The notes under the pieces: generated by a model
What the model was told of the DNA's origin: nothing
What the model saw: only the letters and a program-made list of their open reading frames with translations
The model's database searches: none
Shown here: one piece after another, positions 1 through 5,209 of the stretch
Numbering within the stretch: the first letter of the stretch is position 1
Layout of the letters: each line of letters begins with the position of its first letter
Position numbers and translations under genes: made by a program
From: Candidatus Altimarinota bacterium
Lineage (GTDB): Bacteria; Patescibacteriota; Gracilibacteria; UBA4473
Reading direction: 5' to 3'
NCBI GenBank assembly: GCA_027028725.1
Contig: JALVIB010000078.1
Coordinates: forward strand, 1 to 7,563
DNA: 7,563 bases

Positions 1-1
1 A

Positions 2-499
2 TTTATGGCAGTGGAAAATCTCGCGAAAAAACACCTCACCCCCCGCCCTCTCCTAGAAGGAGAGGGAGCTTTTCGGTATGATAAAAAGTTTTTTGGACAA
101 GTGGCGACAGGAGAAATCGCTGGCGAAAAAACGATTTTGCTCAAACCAGAAACTTATATGAACCTGTCGGGGAAATCTGTTTTATCTGTGGCGCAGTTTT
201 ATAAAATTCCCGCGAAAAAAATTGTCGTTTTTTCTGACGATTTAGATTTGCCGTTTGGGAAGTTCCGTTGGCGCGAAAAAGGTAGTTCGGGTGGTCATAA
301 CGGCTTGAAATCAATTATTTCTGTTTTGGGAACACCGGAATTTCCGCGAATGAAATTAGGAATTTCCAACGAATTACGAGAAAAAATGCTGACCGAGAAT
401 TTTGTTTTAACGAAATTTTCCGCGGAAGAATTAGCGCAAATTCCACAGATTTTGGACCAAGCAATCGCTGAATTTCTAACTAAAATCCAAAATGCTTAA
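2..499 (+). CDS. pth: Peptidyl-tRNA hydrolase, 5' end missing (partial)
   Basis: Releases peptides from prematurely dissociated peptidyl-tRNA in the cytoplasm so that the tRNA can be reused. The first in-window ATG (position 5) is probably internal: the preceding codon is Phe, and F-M-A-V-E-N-L-A matches the family stretch after the catalytic His (RHNVGF...). The catalytic His and the N-terminal substrate Asn therefore lie upstream of the window. Numbering from the ATG at 5, visible hallmarks are KPETYMNLSG (49-56, Asn53), the acidic loop SDDLDLPFGKF (77-87, Asp78 in the place of the E. coli catalytic Asp), and GSSGGHNGLKSI (93-104, His98/Asn99). Residues 10-21 (HLTPRPLLEGEG) are not family sequence; they are translated from a palindromic repeat also present in tsaD. 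The stop overlaps the next gene by 8 nt, indicating co-transcription. Identity is secure. Confidence 0.95.
   Translation, partial: FMAVENLAKKHLTPRPLLEGEGAFRYDKKFFGQVATGEIAGEKTILLKPETYMNLSGKSVLSVAQFYKIPAKKIVVFSDDLDLPFGKFRWREKGSSGGHNGLKSIISVLGTPEFPRMKLGISNELREKMLTENFVLTKFSAEELAQIPQILDQAIAEFLTKIQNA
34..70 (+). repeat. Palindromic element A, copy 1, in frame inside pth
   Basis: Contains a perfect 9-bp stem (CCCTCTCCT at 46-54, AGGAGAGGG at 58-66) with a 3-nt loop, preceded by a C-rich arm. It is translated as a P-L-L-E-G-E-G-A peptide. A second copy lies in tsaD (2101-2136) in the same phase and the same orientation relative to the gene. In both genes a copy or variant of the AATCYCGCGAAA motif lies immediately upstream. 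Confidence 0.85.
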
Positions 500-1028
500 A
501 AATTTTCGCGGGATTTCCGGATCTTGGGTTTTCTCCGCGGAAACAACACCTTCCTTTCCGCTGGGGAAAGTCGTAGATATCGTGGTTGATCCGTATTCCG
601 GACATTGTGTAGCGTTGTGGGTGAAAACTTTGGACGGCTTGCGATTGCTGGATTTTCGGGATATTCGGAAGTGGAAATCCCGCGAAATTTTTGCTTCGGC
701 GCAAAAAGATATGCTCAAACCTGAAGAATTTCCGCGAATTTCGCCGATTTTGGAACGCGAAGTACGCATTATCGGCGCGGATGTTTGGGCGCACAATGGT
801 TTAGAAAAAAAGAAAATCGGCGTGGTGGAAGATTTTATGATTGAGACAAATTTTCCGGTGATTTTATCAATAAAAGTGAATACAGGGTGGTGGATTTTTG
901 GGAAAAAAATAGAAATCCCGCGAAAAAAAATTTTGCAAATTACCGAGGAAGGGATTTTGGTTTCAGATGATACCACTATTCAGGTGAAAGACGCGGATTC
1001 AGCGATTATTTTTCAAAGTACGAAGTAG
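492..1028 (+). CDS. PRC-barrel domain protein (two barrels)
   Basis: A 178-aa protein with two PRC-barrel-like units: residues about 8-70 (LGKVVDIVVDPYSGHCVALWV, with the typical G-K-V-x-D-h-x-h-D pattern) and about 90-160 (IGVVEDFMIETN, ending in IPRKKILQITEEGILVSD). PRC-barrels are small beta-domains found in RimM, photosynthetic reaction-centre subunit H and many short bacterial adaptor proteins. The exact role here is unknown; no rRNA- or tRNA-specific domain is visible beside the barrels. The start ATG lies within the last codons of pth (8-nt overlap, ATGCTTAA), so translational coupling is likely; no Shine-Dalgarno sequence is visible. Three copies of the CCCGCGAA-core motif are translated within it, as FRGI (5-8), KSREIF (62-67) and IPRKKI (142-147). 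A hairpin-plus-T-run terminator follows the stop by about 45 nt. Confidence 0.85.
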   Translation: MLKNFRGISGSWVFSAETTPSFPLGKVVDIVVDPYSGHCVALWVKTLDGLRLLDFRDIRKWKSREIFASAQKDMLKPEEFPRISPILEREVRIIGADVWAHNGLEKKKIGVVEDFMIETNFPVILSIKVNTGWWIFGKKIEIPRKKILQITEEGILVSDDTTIQVKDADSAIIFQSTK

Positions 1029-1031
1029 AGA

Positions 1032-1058
1032 AGTTTACAAGTTCACGAGTTTACAAGA
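1032..1058 (+). repeat. Short direct repeat AGTTTACAAG x2
   Basis: AGTTTACAAG occurs at 1032-1041 and again at 1049-1058, with a 17-nt period, just after the PRC-barrel stop codon and before the terminator hairpin. No function is evident. It could be a remnant of a short tandem array. Confidence 0.6.
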
Positions 1059-1072
1059 CAACGAGATTGTAG

Positions 1073-1098
1073 GAACAGGTTTTAAACCTGTCTTTTTT
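1073..1098 (+). terminator. Intrinsic terminator of the pth-PRC operon
   Basis: The palindrome ACAGGTTTTAAACCTGT (1075-1091; a 6-bp stem once a loop is allowed) is followed by CTTTTTT (1092-1098), about 45 nt after the PRC-barrel stop. It fits a rho-independent terminator for the plus-strand operon facing the convergent tsaD. The same hairpin-T-run-motif arrangement recurs at 5183-5220. Confidence 0.7.
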
Positions 1099-1100
1099 AA

Positions 1101-1137
1101 AAATCCCCTGCCTACCGGCAGGCAGGCGCGAAATTTT
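1101..1137. repeat. CCGGCAGG palindrome inserted inside a CGCG motif copy
   Basis: AAATCC (1101-1106) and CGCGAAATTTT (1127-1137) are the two halves of the dispersed motif. They are separated by 20 bp containing TGCCTACCGGCAGGCAGG. Removing 1107-1126 restores AAATCCCGCGAAATTTT exactly. This looks like insertion of one palindromic repeat at the CGCG centre of another. Confidence 0.65.
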
Positions 1138-1139
1138 CA

Positions 1140-1329
1140 AGGAAACTCTGATAAATAACGCAAAACAGAAAATTCTAAGATTTTTGAGATAATTTTTTCG
1201 AGAAATTGATTTTCGTAGCAGGCTACGGAAATCGCTATTTCGAGGGAAAATTAGCCAAAAAGATGAATTTTATTTTTGCGCTTGCCTAATTCCTTCATCG
1301 TGTAGAACTTTTATTTATCAGAGTTTCCT
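1140..1329. mobile_element. MITE-like element with 19-bp perfect terminal inverted repeats
   Basis: AGGAAACTCTGATAAATAA (1140-1158) is perfectly repeated inverted at 1311-1329. The 190-bp interval has no ORF. It holds a central imperfect hairpin (1208-1219 against 1222-1233, one mismatch) and partly complementary flanks (CGCAAAA 1159-1165, TTTTGCG 1274-1280), so much of it could fold on itself. Flanking bases show only a 2-bp match (CA/CA), so a target-site duplication is not convincing. The right arm runs through the last codons and the stop codon of tsaD. The family is not identified. A non-autonomous transposon is the best explanation. Confidence 0.6.
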
Positions 1330-2544
1330 CATTTTTAACCTTGAATTTGCCTCTACATATTGAATTTTCGCGACATCAGGATTTTTCTGATACAACCAAA
1401 AGGCGGCTGAACCAATCATCGCCGCGTTATCCGTGCAGTATTCAAATTTCGCGGGAATTTTTAATTCACGACCTTGTGACTCCAAAAATTTCGCGAGATT
1501 TTCGCGCAAAAATTCGTTAGCACTAACTCCACCAACAAAGTGAACAGCTTTGACAGCGGGATTTTGAGCGATGGCGCGTTTGATTTTTTTGATAAAAATT
1601 TCCGTAACGGTTTGTTCAAAACTCGCGCAAATATCGGCGATGAATTTTTCGGAGAAGTTGAATTTATTTGGCGAATCTCCCTTTTTTTTGTTTTTGTCAT
1701 CTCGACCGAGGAGGCACGACGAGTGGAGAGATCTCGAGATTTCTCCATTCCGCTTCGCTCCAGTCGAAATGACACCACTATTATTTTTTAAGCGGAGTTT
1801 TTCCGCTTCAATTTCGCGATAAACGGCGGATTTCACACCGGAAAAAGAAAAATCCAGCGAGTTTTTGCCCAGCATCGGTTGCGGGAATTTGAAGCGGTGG
1901 CGGTCGCCTTTTTTCGCGAGATTTCCAACAATTGGTCCGCCGGGATAGCCAAGCCCAAGCATTTTCGCGACTTTATCAAACGCTTCCCCCGCGGCGTCGT
2001 CGAGAGTTCCACCAAGTCTTTCCACTTCGGTCATACTTTTTTGCAAAAAGAATTCCGTGTGTCCACCGGAAACGGTTAGAACGAGGACGGGAAACCTAAT
2101 AGCTCCCTCTCCTTCTAGGAGAGGGGTGGGGTGAGGTAAAAATTTCGCGGGATTTTCATCCAAAAAAACCGAAGAAATGTGTCCGAAGATATGGTGGACT
2201 GGAATTAGCGGTTTTTGCCAAAACAGCGAAAGGAAGCTCGCTGCAGTTGTCCCCGTTAAAAGTGAAGTTTGTAATCCCGGACCATTAGTAACGGCGATGG
2301 CATCAATATCTTTTTCAGAAAATCCCGTTTGTCCTGAGCTTGTCGAACGGGCTAAATTTAGGCATTCTTCCAGTGCGCCTCGCCAGTTTTCCGAATGCAA
2401 GCGTGCGGCGATTTCTGGCACAACTCCGCCGTATTCGTTGTGTTCTAATTGCGAAACGCGCACCGACGCCAAAACCTTTGTGCCGTCTTCCACAATCGCT
2501 ACTGCGGTGTCATCGCACGAAGTTTCAAAAGCAAGGATTTTCAT
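1318..2544 (-). CDS. tsaD: tRNA N6-adenosine threonylcarbamoyltransferase TsaD with repeat insertions
   Basis: Catalytic subunit of t6A37 synthesis: transfers the threonylcarbamoyl group from threonylcarbamoyl-AMP to A37 of ANN-decoding tRNAs, working with TsaB/TsaE (not in this window). Hallmarks: ETSCDDTAVA (7-16), metal-binding HHIFGH (117-122), VSGGHTE (158-164), GEAFDKVAK (186-194), FSFSGVKSA (232-240), GGVSANE (338-344) and DNAAMIG (372-378). Length is 408 aa against about 340 normally. The excess is explained by three repeat-derived segments: ARSTSSGQTG (65-74), PHPTPLLEGEGA (137-148) and 258-283 (starting VISTGAKRNGEIS). All lie between conserved blocks and the frame stays open, so the gene is probably functional. 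The final RKL and stop codon fall in the right arm of the MITE-like element. The gene follows tRNA-Ser by 17 nt, with no Shine-Dalgarno sequence. Confidence 0.97.
   Translation of the reverse strand: MKILAFETSCDDTAVAIVEDGTKVLASVRVSQLEHNEYGGVVPEIAARLHSENWRGALEECLNLARSTSSGQTGFSEKDIDAIAVTNGPGLQTSLLTGTTAASFLSLFWQKPLIPVHHIFGHISSVFLDENPAKFLPHPTPLLEGEGAIRFPVLVLTVSGGHTEFFLQKSMTEVERLGGTLDDAAGEAFDKVAKMLGLGYPGGPIVGNLAKKGDRHRFKFPQPMLGKNSLDFSFSGVKSAVYREIEAEKLRLKNNSGVISTGAKRNGEISRSLHSSCLLGRDDKNKKKGDSPNKFNFSEKFIADICASFEQTVTEIFIKKIKRAIAQNPAVKAVHFVGGVSANEFLRENLAKFLESQGRELKIPAKFEYCTDNAAMIGSAAFWLYQKNPDVAKIQYVEANSRLKMRKL
1696..1773 (-). repeat. Palindromic element B, in frame inside tsaD
   Basis: A 78-bp (26-codon) segment with inverted ends GTCATCTCGAC (1696-1706) and GTCGAAATGAC (1763-1773), 10 of 11 pairs matching. 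It encodes TsaD residues 258-283, in the linker after the FSFSGVKSA block, where other TsaD proteins have no such sequence. A diverged half copy lies at 5425-5464. This kind of ISTGAKRNGEIS-type repeat is, from memory, common in many bacterial genomes. Confidence 0.8.
2101..2136 (-). repeat. Palindromic element A, copy 2, in frame inside tsaD
   Basis: The stem CCCTCTCCT/AGGAGAGGG (2105-2113, 2117-2125) is identical to the copy in pth. It encodes P-L-L-E-G-E-G-A in the same phase. In gene orientation it directly follows a full motif copy (2144-2151, encoding NPAKF), mirroring the arrangement in pth. It sits between the HHIFGH metal-binding block and the LTVSGGHTE block. Confidence 0.85.
2324..2351 (-). 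repeat. Palindromic element C (GTCCTGAGCTTGTCGAAC type) inside tsaD
   Basis: Inverted ends CCCGTT/AACGGG flank the widespread GTCCTGAGCTTGTCGAA-type repeat. It is translated as A-R-S-T-S-S-G-Q-T-G (about 65-74), between the ALEECLNL helix and the DIDAIAVTNGPGL block. Other TsaD proteins lack this stretch of roughly 9-10 residues. Confidence 0.75.
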
Positions 2545-2561
2545 AGATTTGAAAAAAAATC

Positions 2562-2651
2562 TGGCGGAAAGGACGGGATTCGAACCCGTGGAGCCATTGC
2601 TGACTCACACGCTTTCCAAGCGTGCGCATTCGACCACTCTGCCACCTTTCC
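2562..2651 (-). tRNA. tRNA-Ser (anticodon GGA), CCA encoded
   Basis: On the minus strand the acceptor GGAAAGG (2651-2645) pairs with CCTTTCC (2572-2566), followed by discriminator G (2565) and encoded CCA (2564-2562). The D-arm begins GGCAGAGTGGTCGAA, the anticodon arm is CACGC-TTGGAAA-GCGTG with GGA in the loop, and a long variable arm (class II) separates it from the T-arm CGGGTTCGAATCCCG. It reads UCC/UCU codons. An 8-T run starts 2 nt after the CCA and could end part of the transcripts; the rest may continue into tsaD, whose start codon is 17 nt away. tRNA-Ser(GGA) is not an ANN-decoding tRNA, so it is not itself expected to be a TsaD substrate. Confidence 0.96.
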
Positions 2652-2686
2652 GCTCGTCCACACTTTAATAATTTTCTTTTTTTAGT

Positions 2687-2896
2687 CTAGTGGTATAGCG
2701 AACAAGCTAAAAAGTCAAAAAGATGAAAAGTAATTATGGCAGGTTGTGACTTGTCCACAAAAAATCCCGCGAAAAAATCAAAAAACAGAATCCTTTTCTT
2801 GCTCTTACATTCTGCCGATTTGTGGTTTTCTTTAATTGACATTTCTACCACTTTACCAAATCCACGAATCCATTTACCAATAAATTTTTGTTTCAT
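2687..2896 (-). CDS. Doubtful small ORF, 69 aa
   Basis: No family is recognised. The N-terminal half (KFIGKWIRGFGKVVEMSIKENH) reads like an ordinary basic protein. The middle (FFDFFAGFF) is a translation of a CGCG motif copy (2763-2773). The C-terminus runs over the possible tRNA promoter. It lies 77 nt downstream of the 313-aa ORF on the same strand and has no convincing Shine-Dalgarno sequence; an overlapping plus-strand ORF of similar size is equally unsupported. It may be a real lineage-specific peptide, a remnant, or chance. Apart from this ORF, 2654-2973 holds only two motif copies and a 14-bp palindrome (2951-2964). Confidence 0.25.
   Translation of the reverse strand: MKQKFIGKWIRGFGKVVEMSIKENHKSAECKSKKRILFFDFFAGFFVDKSQPAIITFHLFDFLACSLYH
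2692..2718 (-). promoter_or_regulatory. Possible promoter for tRNA-Ser/tsaD
   Basis: On the minus strand TTGACT (complement of 2713-2718) is followed after 15 nt by TATACC (complement of 2692-2697), giving a start roughly 35 nt upstream of the tRNA. The short spacer and the imperfect -10 make this tentative. Confidence 0.3.
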
Positions 2897-2973
2897 TTTG
2901 TTCTGTGGTTATTTTCTTCTCCACAGTCCAATATGTTTCTGAACTTATTCAATTTTTAAAAATTCGCGGGATT

Positions 2974-3915
2974 TTAAGCCGCTTTATCTTCTTCACCTTT
3001 CCAAATAAGGGTGCGATTAGGTCGTTTTTTGCCGAATCTAGAACTATCAATAGAAATTATATTATTTCCGCGAAACAATCGAGTCTCTTGTGGTTGATGT
3101 GATTTAGCATCTTGTCTGGCTTCCCAATCAATTGGAGCAATAATCGGTTTTCGTTCTCGTAAAGATATTTTTTGGTTTACCCAACTTCTTAAACTAGAAA
3201 GTCTTTGCAAAGCAGATTCTCGCCAAGTTTTTTCTTTGTTATTAGAATATATTCCCAGCGTTTTCTTTATTTTTCGGTAACCATTAATAACCTTATCTCC
3301 AACCCACATTATTGGCGGAACGAAAACTTTTTGTTTGAGTTTCCAAATTGCTTTGGGGATACCTGTTGGCATTAGAAGTGTTTGCGACCATTTCCCAAGA
3401 TAGCTCCCAATTGTAAAATTCCTTACAAATTTAGGGAAAATTAGCCCCCCCGTTTTTTTTGCGGTTTCATAATCTGTTTCAACCCATTTCCCCATTAATG
3501 TTTCAATAGTGTTGATTTGTGCGTTTGGATAAGGATTTATAAAGTTTTCTTTTCCAAAGTTTAGAACTTTTTCTGTTCCGTCAATCGTTTTGTCCACTAC
3601 CCACTTACTTGTTTTCTGAAAAACATTTGGCGGACCCTTAATTTCCCCATACATCATCGGAAATGCTTCGTTTTCTGTTGATGAACTATAAAAATCTCCA
3701 CCGCCTTGCGGGGCACGGCGCGAAAAATTAGTTCGATTGCTTTGATAAGTAGTTAGCGAATTGTTTGAAGTTGTTTCATCCCAAAAGTTGGGAATGGTGG
3801 AAAGCGTGTGAGAAACATTATCGGCAACTTCATCAGCAGTTTTTTCAGCGGTTCCCCGCCAAGAAAATTTCGCGGGATTTTGCCTTAAATAATCACTCTT
3901 TTCTAGTTTTCTCAT
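2974..3915 (-). CDS. Hypothetical protein, 313 aa
   Basis: Not recognised. No signal peptide, transmembrane helix or catalytic motif is evident. It is basic with scattered Trp and Lys/Arg; the middle (about 100-220) contains SKWVVDKTIDGTEKVLNFGKENF and MWVGDKVINGYRKIKKTLGIY, two stretches with a similar W-V-x-D-K-x-I-[DN]-G pattern that may be an internal duplication. Two segments derive from repeats: NPAKF (13-17, motif copy 3869-3876) and RRAPQGGGD (66-74, element D). The start is supported by an extended -10 (TGTTATAAT) ending about 10 nt upstream, implying an almost leaderless mRNA. It is transcribed divergently from the sigma-4/HARE-HTH gene. Codon structure and the open frame over 940 bp argue that it is real. 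Confidence 0.7.
   Translation of the reverse strand: MRKLEKSDYLRQNPAKFSWRGTAEKTADEVADNVSHTLSTIPNFWDETTSNNSLTTYQSNRTNFSRRAPQGGGDFYSSSTENEAFPMMYGEIKGPPNVFQKTSKWVVDKTIDGTEKVLNFGKENFINPYPNAQINTIETLMGKWVETDYETAKKTGGLIFPKFVRNFTIGSYLGKWSQTLLMPTGIPKAIWKLKQKVFVPPIMWVGDKVINGYRKIKKTLGIYSNNKEKTWRESALQRLSSLRSWVNQKISLRERKPIIAPIDWEARQDAKSHQPQETRLFRGNNIISIDSSRFGKKRPNRTLIWKGEEDKAA
3691..3729. repeat. Element D copy 1 splitting a CGCG motif, in frame
   Basis: Element D (CCACCGCCTTGCGGGGCAC at 3698-3716) lies between AAAATC (3691-3696) and CGCGAAAAATT (3719-3729), the two halves of the dispersed motif. It is translated on the minus strand as R-R-A-P-Q-G-G-G in the 313-aa ORF. Copy 2 at 5478-5502 matches 24 of 25 bases and also splits a motif, which lies in the opposite orientation. 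Confidence 0.7.
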
Positions 3916-3924
3916 TACTTTTTG

Positions 3925-3953
3925 ATTATAACATTTTTTTGTAAATCATGCAA
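3925..3953 (-). promoter_or_regulatory. Extended -10 promoter for the 313-aa ORF
   Basis: The minus strand reads TGTTATAAT, a perfect TATAAT (complement of 3925-3930) with the TGn extension, and a weak -35 (TTGCAT, complement of 3948-3953) 17 nt upstream. Initiation about 7 nt downstream would fall within a few bases of the ATG at 3915. Confidence 0.65.
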
Positions 3954-3979
3954 CTATTAAAAAACTGCGAAAAAAAACT

Positions 3980-4007
3980 TTGACAATAAAAAAGAAAGAA
4001 TTATTCT
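3980..4007 (+). promoter_or_regulatory. Sigma70-type promoter for the sigma-4/HARE-HTH gene
   Basis: A perfect -35 TTGACA (3980-3985), a 16-nt spacer and the -10 TATTCT (4002-4007). The transcript would start near 4014, giving a leader of about 25 nt before the ATG at 4040. It lies back to back with the divergent promoter of the 313-aa ORF. Confidence 0.7.
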
Positions 4008-4039
4008 AGGAATGAGTTAGTTCTTAAAAACATTTGAAC

Positions 4040-5131
4040 ATGGCAAATGCTGCTACACAAACAAAAATAAAGGTCGATTTTAAAGAGTTTATGGAAAAAC
4101 TTTTAGGATTATTGACCGACCGAGAAAGAGATGTAATTGAACGACGATTTGCGATTGGGTACGATAAGAAAGAAACTTTGGATCACATTGGGAAGAGTTA
4201 TTCAGTGACACGAGAGCGAATTCGGCAAATTGAAGCCGTCGCTATTCAAAAACTCGCGAGAATTTCGCAAGACAAATCTATTCGAGTTATTCACGATATT
4301 GCCAAAGAAGTTTTAGCAAAATTTGGAGGAGTTATGTCTGAGGATATGCTTGTTTCTGAAATGTTAAAAGTTATTGACGGAGCGCAAGAAACAAACACAA
4401 ATTCGCTTAAATTCACAATGCGTGTTTCCAAAGACTTGGTTAAACACGAGAAAAATCAGTTTTTCCGACCTTTTTGGCATTTGAAAACCCTTTCTTTCGC
4501 GGAAATTAAAAACGCGATGAAAGACATTAAAAAAGTTTTGAAAAAGAAAGGAGATGTGATGACCGCTGATGAAATTGCATCTGAGCTAAAAACAAAATAT
4601 CCGCGAGAAATGGTTAAATCTTTGCTTTACATTGATTGGAACTTTATGGAAACAGAAAAAGGTTGGGGATTGACTTCATGGCGACACATCAACCCGCGAT
4701 CTATTCGTGATTGCATTGCAATTATTTTAAAGAAAGAAGGAAAACCACTACATTTCACAGAAATTATGAAGAAAATCGTGGAAAATTTCCCAGAAAGACG
4801 CCGAGTTACTCCTCAAGCCAGCCACAATGAACTAATTCGACATGATGAATTTGTTCTTCTTGGTCGTGGAATGTACGGATTACGAGAATGGGGAATGGCT
4901 TCAGGAACGGTTTCTGATTTAATTCGCCAAGTTTTGATTGAAAACGGCGGAACAATGAAACGAGCTGATATTATTGAGGCTGTTTTAGAGAAACGAGATG
5001 TTCGAACTGGGACAATCTCTTTGAGTTTACAAAAATATCCATTCTTCGAACGAACTGGACGAGCTGTTTATACTTACAATAAAGCACTTGATACAAAAGT
5101 TCGCCGACGAAATCGTGTGAATAATAAATAA
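4040..5131 (+). CDS. Sigma-region-4 protein with tandem winged helices (HARE-HTH)
   Basis: A 363-aa putative transcription regulator. Residues 20-75 form a sigma70 region-4 helix-turn-helix: LLTDRERDVIERRF, then the recognition part YSVTRERIRQIEAVAIQKL, which normally contacts the -35 box and RNA polymerase beta flap. No region 2 (-10 binding/melting) is present, so it is not a complete sigma factor. Four winged-helix-like segments follow: 84-149, 161-215, 221-285 and 290-348. The third (GKPLHFTEIMKKI ... NELIRHDEFVLLGRGMYGLREWG) is a clear HARE-HTH domain, as in the delta subunit RpoE of Firmicutes. A TTG at 4034 could add two residues, but the ATG at 4040 is preferred. No Shine-Dalgarno sequence is visible. 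It has its own promoter and a terminator downstream. It is a monocistronic gene with no exact motif copy inside. Its action on polymerase is inferred, not shown. Confidence 0.88.
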   Translation: MANAATQTKIKVDFKEFMEKLLGLLTDRERDVIERRFAIGYDKKETLDHIGKSYSVTRERIRQIEAVAIQKLARISQDKSIRVIHDIAKEVLAKFGGVMSEDMLVSEMLKVIDGAQETNTNSLKFTMRVSKDLVKHEKNQFFRPFWHLKTLSFAEIKNAMKDIKKVLKKKGDVMTADEIASELKTKYPREMVKSLLYIDWNFMETEKGWGLTSWRHINPRSIRDCIAIILKKEGKPLHFTEIMKKIVENFPERRRVTPQASHNELIRHDEFVLLGRGMYGLREWGMASGTVSDLIRQVLIENGGTMKRADIIEAVLEKRDVRTGTISLSLQKYPFFERTGRAVYTYNKALDTKVRRRNRVNNK

Positions 5132-5135
5132 ACAA

Positions 5136-5163
5136 AACCCCCTAACCCCCTTGTCAGGGGGAA
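5136..5163. repeat. Element E copy 1 (C-rich hairpin)
   Basis: AACCCCCTAACCCCC followed by a hairpin CCCCCT-TGTC-AGGGGG (5146-5161). It lies 5 nt after the sigma-4/HARE-HTH stop. The following bases are not T-rich, so it is a repeat rather than a classical terminator. An inverted, diverged copy lies at 5241-5277. Confidence 0.6.
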
Positions 5164-5182
5164 TAATTGGTTAAAATATTTA

Positions 5183-5207
5183 AGGATAGGTTGCGACCTG
5201 TCCTTTT
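5183..5207 (+). terminator. Intrinsic terminator after the sigma-4/HARE-HTH gene
   Basis: A 9-bp stem AGGATAGGT (5183-5191) / ACCTGTCCT (5196-5204) with one G-T pair, tetraloop TGCG and a TTTT tail. It is followed at once by AAAATCCCGCGAAATTTTT. The stem type and the order hairpin, T-run, motif match 1073-1137. Confidence 0.65.
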
Positions 5208-5209
5208 AA

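Noticed and set aside
5..7. ATG at 5 as the true start of pth
   Set aside because: The codon before it and the following residues match the internal VGF-MAVENLA part of Pth; the N-terminal catalytic region must lie upstream of the window.
476..976. Minus-strand ORF of 166 aa opposite the PRC-barrel gene
   Set aside because: It is a shadow of a convincing plus-strand gene; its translation has no family features.
1318..1320. UGA read as glycine, as in Gracilibacteria/Absconditabacteria
   Set aside because: The TGA ends tsaD at the expected place and is followed by an in-frame TAA; no gene here contains internal TGA.
2449..2685. Plus-strand ORF reading GGKDGIRTRGAIADSH across the tRNA
   Set aside because: This is the familiar false translation of the complement of a tRNA-Ser gene, not a protein.
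2684..2700. tRNA-like D-arm fragment AGTCTAGTGGTATAGC on the plus strand
   Set aside because: No acceptor, anticodon or T-arm can be assembled around it; probably coincidence.
2748..2925. DnaA-box-like sequences (TTGTCCACA, TTCTCCACA) suggesting an origin
   Set aside because: Each differs from the TTWTNCACA consensus at position 3, and there is no dnaA/dnaN context or clear AT-rich unwinding array.
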